A DNA stretch of 64,000 bases from Spirochaetia bacterium (GTDB lineage Bacteria; Spirochaetota; Spirochaetia; Sphaerochaetales; Sphaerochaetaceae): positions 1-64,000 of the forward strand of contig RZYO01000003.1 of the NCBI GenBank assembly GCA_009930325.1, given 5' to 3'. The notes under the pieces are model-generated. The model was given only the letters and a program-made list of their open reading frames with translations. It had not been told where the DNA came from and made no database searches. Position numbers and translations under genes: made by a program. Positions within the stretch are counted from its first letter, which is position 1. Each line of letters begins with the position of its first letter. This document shows positions 36,182-44,061 of the stretch, piece by piece.

Positions 36182-36197
36182 TTTTCTAAGCTCTCTT

Positions 36198-36235
36198 TAA
36201 AAAATAAAAACTATTTTAGAAACTCTAAAATAGCT
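36198..36235 (-). terminator. terminator of the PHP-rloA-rloB operon
   Basis: Minus-strand stem CTATTTTAGA / TCTAAAATAG with a 3-nt loop, followed by TTTTTATTTTTT. Confidence 0.85.
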
Positions 36236-36253
36236 TTCATTTTATATAATTTT

Positions 36254-36889
36254 TTACATTCCAATAGTTCTTTGATTTTGAGTAAAATTAGCTGCTCCAC
36301 AATTTTCAATTATGGCTAGATGTAAATCAATATAATTTATTGCAGGTAAGCCTAAAACGGCTTCGACAGCTTCATTATATAATCTGGAATTTCTATTTGC
36401 TTCATTATCTTTTACACAAATCTTATTATAAAAATCTATTCCATCAGTTCTTAAATATGTAGCAGTGTCTTCAAAACCAGGGAGTTCTTTTTGAATAACT
36501 CTATTTATACTAGAACTATCTGTAATTAACCCGTTAGCGCCTCTAAAATGGAATAAATACCATAAATTAATACCAGGATTACTCCAACATAAATGAACTC
36601 TTTTTTTCTTTGCAATAGGAATATATTTCTTTACTGTTTGAGAATCAACATTCAAATCCTCAAAAGAAAATACTAACCAAACCTCATTAAATTTACCTTG
36701 AGTTCTACTTCTTGAAGCTAGTGAAATTAATTTTTCTAAATCTTTTTCTCCACCTGCCCATTCAACACTTAAATTTGAATATCTTGCGTCTTTTCTTACT
36801 TGAGAGAAAAACAAAGCTTCTTTTTCACTTGCACCAACAATTAACATAGTTTTTCTAGGTGCTAGATTTTTTCTTTTTCTAGTTTTCAT
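36254..36889 (-). CDS. RloB-like protein with altered active-site residues
   Basis: 211 aa. The order of segments is that of RloB (AbiLii-type): a basic N-tail RKRKNLAPRKTMLIVGASEKEALFF, then FNEVWLVFSFEDL, then HLCWSNPGINLWYLFHFRG. From memory the family consensus in these places is CEGEKTE, VFDxDD and SNPxFExWLLLHF. Here they read VGASEKEA (18-25), VFSFEDL (73-79) and SNPGINLW (103-110), so acidic residues expected for a Toprim-like nuclease centre are missing in three places. GGAGGA overlaps the rloA stop, and the start is three bases after it. RloA/RloB pairs are associated with phage defence; the function of this variant is unknown. Confidence 0.75.
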   Translation of the reverse strand: MKTRKRKNLAPRKTMLIVGASEKEALFFSQVRKDARYSNLSVEWAGGEKDLEKLISLASRSRTQGKFNEVWLVFSFEDLNVDSQTVKKYIPIAKKKRVHLCWSNPGINLWYLFHFRGANGLITDSSSINRVIQKELPGFEDTATYLRTDGIDFYNKICVKDNEANRNSRLYNEAVEAVLGLPAINYIDLHLAIIENCGAANFTQNQRTIGM

Positions 36890-36892
36890 AGC

Positions 36893-38146
36893 TTATTTTT
36901 CCTCCTTACCATCTACAAAGTAAAAATCACTTAATAATGGTAGAGCACCAAAGGCACCATTCATATATTGTTCACTAGTTAAGTCTCTGCTCTTTGAATA
37001 TCTAAATTCAGCTAGAGAGAAATAAACAGTCTCACTTTTTTCATTTTTTTGAGCAAAATAAACTCCATCTCTTCTTAATAATCCTGGGACTAATAAAGAA
37101 GGATTACAATCAACAGCAAGTAATTGAGAACCTGTTTCAGAATTACATTCTTCAAATATTTCAATTATATGCTTTAATACATACGGATGTAATAACATAC
37201 CAAAGTCATCAATTATCAAGGTTTTCTGATCTTTAAAGCTTTCAAAAAAAGCTATTCCTATTAAACATAAACGTCTTAACGATAAACTTTCAAGTGAATA
37301 ATATGTAGCATAAGATTGCATTACATTAGTATGAGAGAAAACTAAACGATTATTCATTATTTGAATATTTTTAATATCAGTAATATCTAAGGACCATAAA
37401 AAATTAATTAATTGTTGAACCCAAGAAGGATGCTTTGTAATTTGATCCATTATATATTGTTCACTTAGAGTTGAAACACCCATTGGAAGTATATTTAAAT
37501 TATTATCAAACCAATTTTTCACAGGACCTGCTGTTTCACCATCTTTAAATGCAGACTCACTTAAAAAAGCATGTTTTTCATCTATTTTTTTTATAAGTCT
37601 TTTTTTCTCACCTCTATACATTTTTCCAAACCTATATTTATAAGATATTGGAGAATCTTCATCTGCTAAAGGATCAACGACTTCTGTTCTTTCAAACATT
37701 AATTTTTTACTTCTATTAAATACAAAGTATAGTGATTCATGTGTGATTTTTTTATTATTTGCAGAAAAAGAATATAAGGCAATTATAGATGGCTCTTCAT
37801 CTAAATTATTTTGATTCCCTTTTTCAAGCACAATACTAATAGAAATAGTACAAGGTGTATTCTTCTCTTTACTATAAGCAAAACTAGTTCCAGAAAGAAT
37901 CTGTAATGGATTCTCTACTTCTTCAGTTGAACTTAAAATACTTTTTAATGATTCTAAAGCACGAACAAATGAACTCTTACCAGCACCATTTGGGCCAATA
38001 ATTGCTGCACTCTTAATCAAGTTAAGTTTATCGTTTACTCCAACTATCTTTGATTCTGGAAATCTATTATCCTTTATGGCTTCAAACGAAATTGTTTGTG
38101 GTTCCTTAACGGATTTAAAATTCGCAATAGTCATATCTAATAACAT
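36893..38146 (-). CDS. RloA-like AAA/ABC-type ATPase with altered catalytic motifs
   Basis: 417 aa. It begins with the SMC-like N-terminus MTIANFKSVKEPQTISFEAI and an intact Walker A GPNGAGKSSF (51-60). The later motifs deviate. The signature segment reads ESLSL (286-290) where the family usually has ESxGT. Walker B reads LIIDDF (310-315) with Asp in place of the catalytic Glu. The switch His region reads LLAVDCNPSLL instead of a TTH-type motif. The end (YMNGAFGALPLLSDF) is the typical AbiLi/RloA C-terminus. GGGAGGGAAG precedes the ATG, which is 29 nt after the PHP gene, so PHP, this gene and rloB probably share one mRNA. Confidence 0.8.
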   Translation of the reverse strand: MLLDMTIANFKSVKEPQTISFEAIKDNRFPESKIVGVNDKLNLIKSAAIIGPNGAGKSSFVRALESLKSILSSTEEVENPLQILSGTSFAYSKEKNTPCTISISIVLEKGNQNNLDEEPSIIALYSFSANNKKITHESLYFVFNRSKKLMFERTEVVDPLADEDSPISYKYRFGKMYRGEKKRLIKKIDEKHAFLSESAFKDGETAGPVKNWFDNNLNILPMGVSTLSEQYIMDQITKHPSWVQQLINFLWSLDITDIKNIQIMNNRLVFSHTNVMQSYATYYSLESLSLRRLCLIGIAFFESFKDQKTLIIDDFGMLLHPYVLKHIIEIFEECNSETGSQLLAVDCNPSLLVPGLLRRDGVYFAQKNEKSETVYFSLAEFRYSKSRDLTSEQYMNGAFGALPLLSDFYFVDGKEEK

Positions 38147-38175
38147 GCGACTTCCCTCCCTTACTACCTCTATTT

Positions 38176-38811
38176 TTATAAATATATTTTTCCCATTCTC
38201 TTAATAAGATAGGGATATTTTCCTAATTGTTCCAAATAAATTATTGGTAATTTAAAATTACCATGATTATCTGTTGATATTAAATCAGCAATTTCATTCT
38301 CAACAAAATCTACTGCTTTACCATTGGCCAAACTTGAAGCATTAACTTGTATTAATACTCCCATATCAATCAATTTCTCTAAATGAGGAGAGCCAACCTT
38401 CAAATAAGGATATCTCTCAACATGAGCTAAGATTATTATTATTCCTGATTTTATTAAATTATAAAACTTTTCAACAAAATCTTTTGGAGGTAAAGTAGTG
38501 GGTAGCTCAACTAATTGATATTTAGATGAAATAGGTATCCCAACTATTCTAGATTGATTTAAATAATAATATTCAGATCCCAATAATAAGTCTATGCCAA
38601 AATTCAATGCAATATCTTTTACTTTCAAATAAGTATCTTTGATATTTGCAATATCAGTTTTAACATAAGGATTATACAAATGTGGAGTACATACAATCTT
38701 AGAAAACCCTGCTTTAGAATAAACTTCTAGCATTTCTTCAATTTGATCAAACTTTAATACTCCATCATCTATGTTCGGAAGTAAATGTGTATGAAAATCA
38801 ATGTAACTCAT
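38176..38811 (-). CDS. PHP-domain phosphatase, CpsB/YwqE-like
   Basis: Metal-dependent phosphoesterase; the CpsB branch dephosphorylates tyrosine on polysaccharide-assembly kinases. PHP motifs are DFHTHLLPNIDDG (residues 4-16), CTPHLYN, GSEYYY, LAHVERYPYL and STDNHG. The ATG at 38811 is chosen because the homology starts there and TATACT ends 6 nt before it. A longer frame upstream encodes a hydrophobic stretch through a terminator and is rejected. 211 aa is a little short but complete. It lacks a capsule-gene context and is followed by rloA/rloB. Confidence 0.85.
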   Translation of the reverse strand: MSYIDFHTHLLPNIDDGVLKFDQIEEMLEVYSKAGFSKIVCTPHLYNPYVKTDIANIKDTYLKVKDIALNFGIDLLLGSEYYYLNQSRIVGIPISSKYQLVELPTTLPPKDFVEKFYNLIKSGIIIILAHVERYPYLKVGSPHLEKLIDMGVLIQVNASSLANGKAVDFVENEIADLISTDNHGNFKLPIIYLEQLGKYPYLIKRMGKIYL

Positions 38812-38845
38812 ATAAAAAGTATATCCTAAAATGCAAATAAAGTGA
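38812..38845 (-). promoter_or_regulatory. promoter of PHP-rloA-rloB, predicted leaderless
   Basis: Minus-strand TATACT ends 6 nt before the ATG at 38811, with TTCACT about 18 nt upstream as a plausible -35. No Shine-Dalgarno is present. Confidence 0.5.
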
Positions 38846-38869
38846 AGAAAAAAAGTAAACAACAATGAA

Positions 38870-38912
38870 AATAGGCTATTGTTAACTAACAATAGCCTAT
38901 TTTTGTTATATT
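38870..38912 (-). terminator. terminator of the CsgG-like lipoprotein operon
   Basis: Long stem ATAGGCTATTGTTA / TAACAATAGCCTAT downstream of the 127-aa gene, with CCTATTTTC following on the minus strand. It is symmetrical enough to work in both directions. Confidence 0.8.
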
Positions 38913-38947
38913 TATATATACTTTTGATTCTTTTGTATAATTAATAA

Positions 38948-39331
38948 CTATTCTTTAATAATCTTACAATTCATTTGTTCCCAAAATAATTCAATTTTAT
39001 TCCCAGAAATAATTAAATTTGGAAAGCCAACTTTTTTTTTATGATCAAAAAGCCATTCAAAAACTAATTCCTTTTGAAAAACATCTAACCCATTTAAAAC
39101 AAAAACTTGATCAAAAGCCTCACTACTTATCCACCTCTTTAGTTGAGAAAAAGCAACATCAACTTTAGATTCTTTATATTTCTTTATAATTATTTCACTA
39201 CTTGGAAAAACTACAAAAGAAGTGGAAAAATCAATAATTCCAATTTTACCTTCACTTCTGTATTTTTCAAAAACTTCTTTTGCATTTGAATTTTCTACAA
39301 GCAATATTTCTTTTTTAACTTGAGCTTCCAT
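38948..39331 (-). CDS. hypothetical protein, 127 aa
   Basis: I do not recognise this protein. It is cytoplasmic, with no signal peptide, and shows alternating beta/alpha segments: ILLVENSNAKEVFEKY, IGIIDFSTSFVVFPS, FDQVFVLNGLDVFQKEL and NLIISGNKIELFWEQ. It starts eight bases after the stop of the CsgG/LpoB-like lipoprotein, with AAGGATAT upstream of the ATG, so the two genes are cotranscribed. Confidence 0.75.
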   Translation of the reverse strand: MEAQVKKEILLVENSNAKEVFEKYRSEGKIGIIDFSTSFVVFPSSEIIIKKYKESKVDVAFSQLKRWISSEAFDQVFVLNGLDVFQKELVFEWLFDHKKKVGFPNLIISGNKIELFWEQMNCKIIKE

Positions 39332-39339
39332 AAATATCC

Positions 39340-40416
39340 TTAATTACTTTTAATTTGGTTTTCTGCTAAATTAGTATCATATTTATATTGTTCCATTCTA
39401 CTTAACTGTTCATAAGCATCAACCTTATTATAATAATTATATACTTCTCTCATTCTATCAATAGCCCCTTGTCTATCTCCTAAGGCTTCAAGTACTAATG
39501 CAGAATTATATCCAGCTGCATATAAGCGAGAATTATTCCAGGCCATACTAAAGTTATCATAAGCAACTCTTAAACTACCTTTTTTTGCTGCTTCCATACC
39601 AGCATCAAAGAAAGTATTTTTACTCTTATCAGAAATTAATGAAATACTTTTTGTTACATATTGAGGAGTCAAATCACTTACAATTTCTTTTTCTCCTTGA
39701 GTTAAAGCCTTATCATATAATGATTGCATTGAAGGTAATGAAATTAAATTTTCTTCATATTCAACTTCATTTGTTAAAGTCTTCTTAAAAGAAGAAGATG
39801 CAATAATAGAACCTGTATTGATATCAATTACTTTATAGCTATAACTTACATTAGCTTGTTGTACTATTGTAACTTCTCTCTCTGAAGATTCAATGTACTC
39901 TGGTTGTGTTAAATCTGTAGTATAGTCAGGATTTTTAATGAGTTTATAATCGCCAATGATAGGATATTCTTTGTAATCAAAATAATCTATTTGACTTACT
40001 AATAAAGCATCCGCACCTAAATCTCTTAATTTACTTATTGCATTAATTCCATATTTTAAATTATTAATATAACCATCAGTTATAACAGGCTTAATAATAT
40101 TAAAATAAGAAGTTTTATTTAAATCACTATATAAATCGTATGTGAAATTAGCTGCAATATTTGAAGCAATTCTTCTATCATATCCGGTAAAAACTCTATC
40201 TTCAAAATCATCATATTGAATAGTAACAAAACTATCTGGGAATGGTGGTACATCTACAACTTTCATTGAAGCAATAGCTAAATTCTTGTATTGAGTTAAA
40301 TCATATTTTGCAGGTTGCAGATATGATACTGTTACAGACGTTGCACAAGAACTTAAAACTAAAATTGATGTTATAAAAATTAAAAAAGATGAAACCTTTT
40401 TTTTAGAAACATTCAT
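39340..40416 (-). CDS. CsgG/LpoB-like lipoprotein with C-terminal TPR-like repeats
   Basis: 358 aa. A signal peptide ends in the lipobox LSSC (Cys23). The central part (residues about 30-260) follows the CsgG/LpoB-type alpha-beta pattern: YKNLAIASMKVVDV, IASNIAANFTYDLYSDL, FNIIKPVI, LGADALLVSQIDYFDY, and SYSYKVIDINTGSIIASSSF. Residues about 280-350 form helix pairs typical of tetratricopeptide repeats (GSLRVAYDNFSMAW, AAGYNSALVLEALGDRQGAI). The role is probably at the outer membrane or envelope; the partner is unknown. It is followed by the 127-aa gene. Confidence 0.8.
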   Translation of the reverse strand: MNVSKKKVSSFLIFITSILVLSSCATSVTVSYLQPAKYDLTQYKNLAIASMKVVDVPPFPDSFVTIQYDDFEDRVFTGYDRRIASNIAANFTYDLYSDLNKTSYFNIIKPVITDGYINNLKYGINAISKLRDLGADALLVSQIDYFDYKEYPIIGDYKLIKNPDYTTDLTQPEYIESSEREVTIVQQANVSYSYKVIDINTGSIIASSSFKKTLTNEVEYEENLISLPSMQSLYDKALTQGEKEIVSDLTPQYVTKSISLISDKSKNTFFDAGMEAAKKGSLRVAYDNFSMAWNNSRLYAAGYNSALVLEALGDRQGAIDRMREVYNYYNKVDAYEQLSRMEQYKYDTNLAENQIKSN

Positions 40417-40649
40417 AAAAAACTCCTATTTTTTATTTACTTGGTTACAGAAAATAATACCATTGAATACCAAAAAGATTACAAAAAAAAGTATTTTTTT
40501 TACTCTTTTATGTAAAACTGACAAAATAGTAATAATTAACACTAAAAAATATATTTTCATGGTTAAAAATAAGTAATTTTTATTGACGAGTTTTCACTAC
40601 TATTCTATCATAATTATAGATACTTTTATTTTTGAGTGGAGAGAAAAAA

Positions 40650-40955
40650 ATGAAACACGACGACATAGATGATGAGTTAGACCTTGAGGAAGAAAAATAC
40701 TTCAATGATTTAGATTTCGATGATGAAGATTTAATAGAAGATTTAGATGCTCCCCCAGTAGGTGACTTTGATGATGATGAAATGCTAGATGATGTTACTG
40801 ATGATGAAGATTTAATTAATGATAACTTCTTATTTGGTGATGATGAATCTTATGAAGATGAATTAAATGATCTAGATGATGACTATGACGACGACGATGA
40901 TTTTGATGAAGATGACTTTGAAAATGACTTCTTCTCGAGAGACGAAGATTGGTAA
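40650..40955 (+). CDS. extremely acidic protein, 101 aa
   Basis: The ATG at 40650 follows GGAGAG by six bases, and a clear terminator follows the stop, so it is a real gene; an in-frame TTG at 40632 is rejected. Of 101 residues, 54 are Asp or Glu and only three are Lys or Arg (net charge about -50). Acidic runs alternate with hydrophobic or aromatic residues (FNDLDFDDEDLIEDL, DDDYDDDDDFDEDDF). No domain is recognised. It could be a nucleic-acid mimic, a histone-like-protein antagonist, a calcium binder or an acidic RNA polymerase accessory (delta-like) protein. No adjacent partner indicates which. Confidence 0.8.
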   Translation: MKHDDIDDELDLEEEKYFNDLDFDDEDLIEDLDAPPVGDFDDDEMLDDVTDDEDLINDNFLFGDDESYEDELNDLDDDYDDDDDFDEDDFENDFFSRDEDW

Positions 40956-40965
40956 AATACTAAAT

Positions 40966-40990
40966 GGGCCTTTTTGGCCCCTTTTTTTTA
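40966..40990 (+). terminator. terminator of the acidic protein gene
   Basis: GGGCC TTTTT GGCCC hairpin followed by C and eight T. Confidence 0.9.
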
Positions 40991-41048
40991 TATTTTTCTC
41001 ATTTAATTATTATTAAAAATCTAATAAAAAATAAATATTGTATATTGT

Positions 41049-41078
41049 TTGAATATTTTTACATTTTATGTATATAAT
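41049..41078 (+). promoter_or_regulatory. promoter of the TrpXYZ-type ABC operon
   Basis: -35 TTGAAT (41049-41054), 18-nt spacer, -10 TATAAT (41073-41078), giving a leader of about 55 nt with TAGGAGAG before the ATG. Confidence 0.7.
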
Positions 41079-41138
41079 AATTTACAAAGACAAATATATG
41101 TAGTATATTAGCACAAACAAATCTTAGGAGAGAAAGAT

Positions 41139-42119
41139 ATGAAAAATCACAAACTTTTATCTATAATGCTTATTTTAAGTTTAGCAACTTCCAGTATTTT
41201 CGCACAAGGTAGTAATGAAGTTACTAATTCAAACGTTAAGAAAATTGGTATCTCAAAATTATTACCACACCCAGCACTTGACGCTGTTGAAAAAGGAATT
41301 CAAGATTATTTAGCAACAACAGATTTAGAAGTTGTATATAATTTACAAAATGCAAATGGAGATATCTCAACTGCAGCATCAATAGCTCAACAATTAAAAA
41401 GTGACAATTGTGATTTAGTAGTTGGTATTGCAACTCCTTCAGCTCAATCTCTTGCTAATGTATTTACAGATATTCCTGTAGTTTTCTCAGCAGTAACAGA
41501 TCCAAAGAGTGCTTCTTTAGAAGGTGGAAACCTTTGTGGTGTTTCAGATGCTAACCCTGTTTCAGCTCAAATTAAATTATTAGTAGAACTAACTAATGCA
41601 AAAACTATTGGTAATGTATATGCTAGTGGCGAAGCAAATGGCGTTGTTTTAATGGAAATGGCAAAAGCTGCTTGTGATGAATTAGGCGTAGAATTTGTAA
41701 GTGCTGCAGTATCAAACACAAGCGAAGTAAAGATGGCTGCTCAATCAATTATTGGTAGAGTTGATGCAATCTATGTTGCTACAGATAATACAGTTATTTC
41801 TGCAGTTGCAAGTATTAATGATGTTTGTAAAAAAGCTAACAAACCATATTTAAGTTCTGATCCAACAAGTACTGGAGAATTAGATTGTCTTGTATCTTGG
41901 GGATTTAATTACTATAATCTAGGATTAGAAACAGGTAAGGTTATTGAGTCTTGTTTAACTGGAACAGCTCCAAGTGAAATTGGCTCAGTTTATCTTACAA
42001 AACCATCTGATTTTGAACTTTGGTTCAATCTAGATGTAGCAAAAGAATTGAATATCACTATTAGTGATGAATTATTAGACTCTGCTGCTGTCATCATCAA
42101 AGATGGTGTTAAAAACTAG
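41139..42119 (+). CDS. ABC transporter substrate-binding protein, TrpX/ABC_sub_bind family
   Basis: 326 aa, periplasmic-binding-protein-like I fold. A signal peptide ends ATSSIFAQG. Family features are KIGISKLLPHPALDAVEKGI, GIATPSAQSLANVFTDIPVVFSAVTDP, and the C-terminal half with SSDPTSTGELDCLVSWGFNYYNLG. Members of PF04392 with these partners are proposed tryptophan/tyrosine importers (TrpXYZ) in Gram-positives. No T-box or trp attenuator is visible here, so the ligand is open. Confidence 0.88.
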   Translation: MKNHKLLSIMLILSLATSSIFAQGSNEVTNSNVKKIGISKLLPHPALDAVEKGIQDYLATTDLEVVYNLQNANGDISTAASIAQQLKSDNCDLVVGIATPSAQSLANVFTDIPVVFSAVTDPKSASLEGGNLCGVSDANPVSAQIKLLVELTNAKTIGNVYASGEANGVVLMEMAKAACDELGVEFVSAAVSNTSEVKMAAQSIIGRVDAIYVATDNTVISAVASINDVCKKANKPYLSSDPTSTGELDCLVSWGFNYYNLGLETGKVIESCLTGTAPSEIGSVYLTKPSDFELWFNLDVAKELNITISDELLDSAAVIIKDGVKN

Positions 42120-42161
42120 CAAAGAATAAATATTTTTTATTTATCTTTTATTATTTTTCTT

Positions 42162-42185
42162 AGGATGCCATCTAGGTGGCATCCT
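42162..42185 (+). other. perfect hairpin between binding-protein and permease genes
   Basis: AGGATGCCA / TGGCATCCT, nine perfect pairs with a 6-nt loop, not followed by a T-run. It probably stabilises the upstream binding-protein mRNA and lowers expression of the membrane genes. Confidence 0.75.
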
Positions 42186-42212
42186 GTCATTGTTCTTAGG
42201 TAGAGGTATTTT

Positions 42213-43148
42213 ATGATTGAAGGGATTTTTGTTGATGGATTAATATTTTCCATTATGGTTATTGGAATTCTTATTTCCTTTAGAGTTTTAGATTTTGCAG
42301 ACCTTACATGTGATGGGTCATTAGCAACAGGTGCAGCAGTTGCTACAATGCATATTATAAGTGGCGGAAGCATTTTTTTTGCTTTGATATTAGCTTTTTT
42401 AGCTGGAACTGTAGCAGGCTTTGTTACTGCAACTATTCATAATAAGTTCAAAATTCCAGGATTACTTGCTGGTATTCTTACAATGACTATGTTGTATTCG
42501 ATTAATTTAAGAATTCTTGGAAATAAAGCTAATGTCCCTTTACTTAGAATCGAAACTTTTTACACAATTATCCCAGAAAAATTAAGTTCACTTCCATCAT
42601 CAGTAGCAGTTTTAATTGGAACTTTACTGGTGGTTTTAATTGTAAAAACATTAGTTGACGTTTTCTTTAGAACAGATTTAGGATTAGCTGTTGGAGCATT
42701 AGGTGGCAATGAACAAATGGTTATTTCACAAGGAATGAATCCTGATTATTTAAAACTATTAGGCATTGGTGTTTCTAATGGTCTTATTGCTCTTTCAGGT
42801 GGATTATTAGCACAATATCAAGGTTTTGCTGATGCAAACTTAGGTCAAGGTATGGTTGTTCAAGGCCTTGCAGCTATTATGATTGGGGAATTCTTATTTA
42901 GCAGTAATAGAATTTCACTAATTACTCTTAGAGCTGTGTTAGGTGCTATTATTTATAAAACATTAATGTTCTTTGGTAGAAAATATGGTTATCTAATTAA
43001 TATAACTCCAAATGATTTTAAACTTTTAACAGGTATTTTAGTTATTACTTCTCTTTGGATTGCAAAAAGTAGAACTACTGCAAGTAATAGAGTTGCTAAA
43101 AAGAACGCTATTTTAAGAACACAAAAAGGAGAACAATCTAATGATTAA
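42213..43148 (+). CDS. ABC transporter permease, TrpY-like (COG4120)
   Basis: About eight membrane segments in a branched-chain-permease-type fold: ISFRVLDFADLTCDGSLATGAAVA near the N-terminus, HNKFKIPGLLAGILTMTMLYSINLRILG in the middle, and GLAVGALGGNEQMVISQGM on the cytoplasmic loop. 311 aa is usual. GAGG precedes the ATG. It overlaps the ATPase gene by eight bases. Confidence 0.9.
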   Translation: MIEGIFVDGLIFSIMVIGILISFRVLDFADLTCDGSLATGAAVATMHIISGGSIFFALILAFLAGTVAGFVTATIHNKFKIPGLLAGILTMTMLYSINLRILGNKANVPLLRIETFYTIIPEKLSSLPSSVAVLIGTLLVVLIVKTLVDVFFRTDLGLAVGALGGNEQMVISQGMNPDYLKLLGIGVSNGLIALSGGLLAQYQGFADANLGQGMVVQGLAAIMIGEFLFSSNRISLITLRAVLGAIIYKTLMFFGRKYGYLINITPNDFKLLTGILVITSLWIAKSRTTASNRVAKKNAILRTQKGEQSND

Positions 43149-43929
43149 ACTAGAAAATTTGACTAAGGTTTTTTATCCTGGAACTGTAAATGAAAAGATT
43201 GCTATAAATGGTGTTAGCTTACACATAGAAGAAGGTGAAATAGTTTGCGTTATTGGATCGAATGGATCTGGTAAATCAACCTTATTTAATTTAATAAGTG
43301 GAACATACCCTTTAACAAATGGAACTATTGCTTTCAACGATATCGATATTACAAAAACCCCAGAATATAAAAGAGCAAAATATATAGGAAGAATATTCCA
43401 AGACCCTACTATGGGGACTGCTGCAAATATGAGTATTGAAGACAATATGATTACTGCATCCACAAAAGGAATGAAAAGTCTAAAAATTAGTTTAAATAAT
43501 GAAAAAAGAAAACAATTTAAAGAATTATTAATCCCAATTGGAATGGAAAATAGATTAAAAGACAATGTCGGACTACTTTCTGGTGGTCAAAGACAAGCTC
43601 TAACTTTATTAATGACTGTAATGAGTAATCCAAAACTTATATTATTAGATGAACATACTGCGGCATTAGATCCTAGGAATGCAGATATTGTAATGGATTT
43701 AACTCAAAAATACATTGTTGAAAAAAAGCTAACTGCCCTTATGATAACTCATAATATGAAATTTGCTATTGAATTCGGTACAAGATTAATTATGATGGAT
43801 GAAGGAAAAATCATATTAGATGTTAAGGGTGAAGAAAAGAAAAAATTAACAGTTGATAAGCTAGTTGAAATTTTCAGAAATATTAAAAATGAAGAATTTA
43901 GTGCTGATGAAGAATTATTAAACGTTTAG
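43141..43929 (+). CDS. ABC transporter ATPase, TrpZ-like (COG1101)
   Basis: Walker A is GSNGSGKSTLFNLISG (residues 38-53), the signature is LSGGQRQALTLLM, Walker B is LILLDEHTAALDP (His follows the catalytic Glu, typical of this COG), and the switch His is in MITHNMKFAIE. 262 aa. It is the last gene of the operon, and a weak hairpin terminator follows. Confidence 0.92.
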   Translation: MIKLENLTKVFYPGTVNEKIAINGVSLHIEEGEIVCVIGSNGSGKSTLFNLISGTYPLTNGTIAFNDIDITKTPEYKRAKYIGRIFQDPTMGTAANMSIEDNMITASTKGMKSLKISLNNEKRKQFKELLIPIGMENRLKDNVGLLSGGQRQALTLLMTVMSNPKLILLDEHTAALDPRNADIVMDLTQKYIVEKKLTALMITHNMKFAIEFGTRLIMMDEGKIILDVKGEEKKKLTVDKLVEIFRNIKNEEFSADEELLNV

Positions 43930-43952
43930 TAATTTTGTAAATACATTATTGG

Positions 43953-44000
43953 ATGGGCCGTTAATAGTCTAAAAAGCTAGGAGCGGTTCTTTTTTATATA
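43953..44000 (+). terminator. probable terminator of the TrpXYZ-type operon
   Basis: Imperfect stem GGGCCGT / GCGGTTC (with G-U pairs) plus TAG/CTA inner pairs, followed by TTTTTT. Confidence 0.6.
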
Positions 44001-44061
44001 TATTAGTTAAAAAAACACTTAATACAGGTATATAAAAAGCCCTTAAAAATAAACCTTTTTT

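Noticed and set aside
38812-38892. Hydrophobic extension of the PHP protein as a possible signal peptide
   Set aside because: It would read through a transcription terminator and the -10 box; the PHP fold starts at MSYIDFHTH.
41079-41138. T-box or trp attenuator before the TrpXYZ-type operon
   Set aside because: The leader of about 55 nt is too short and lacks the T-box sequence and any terminator.
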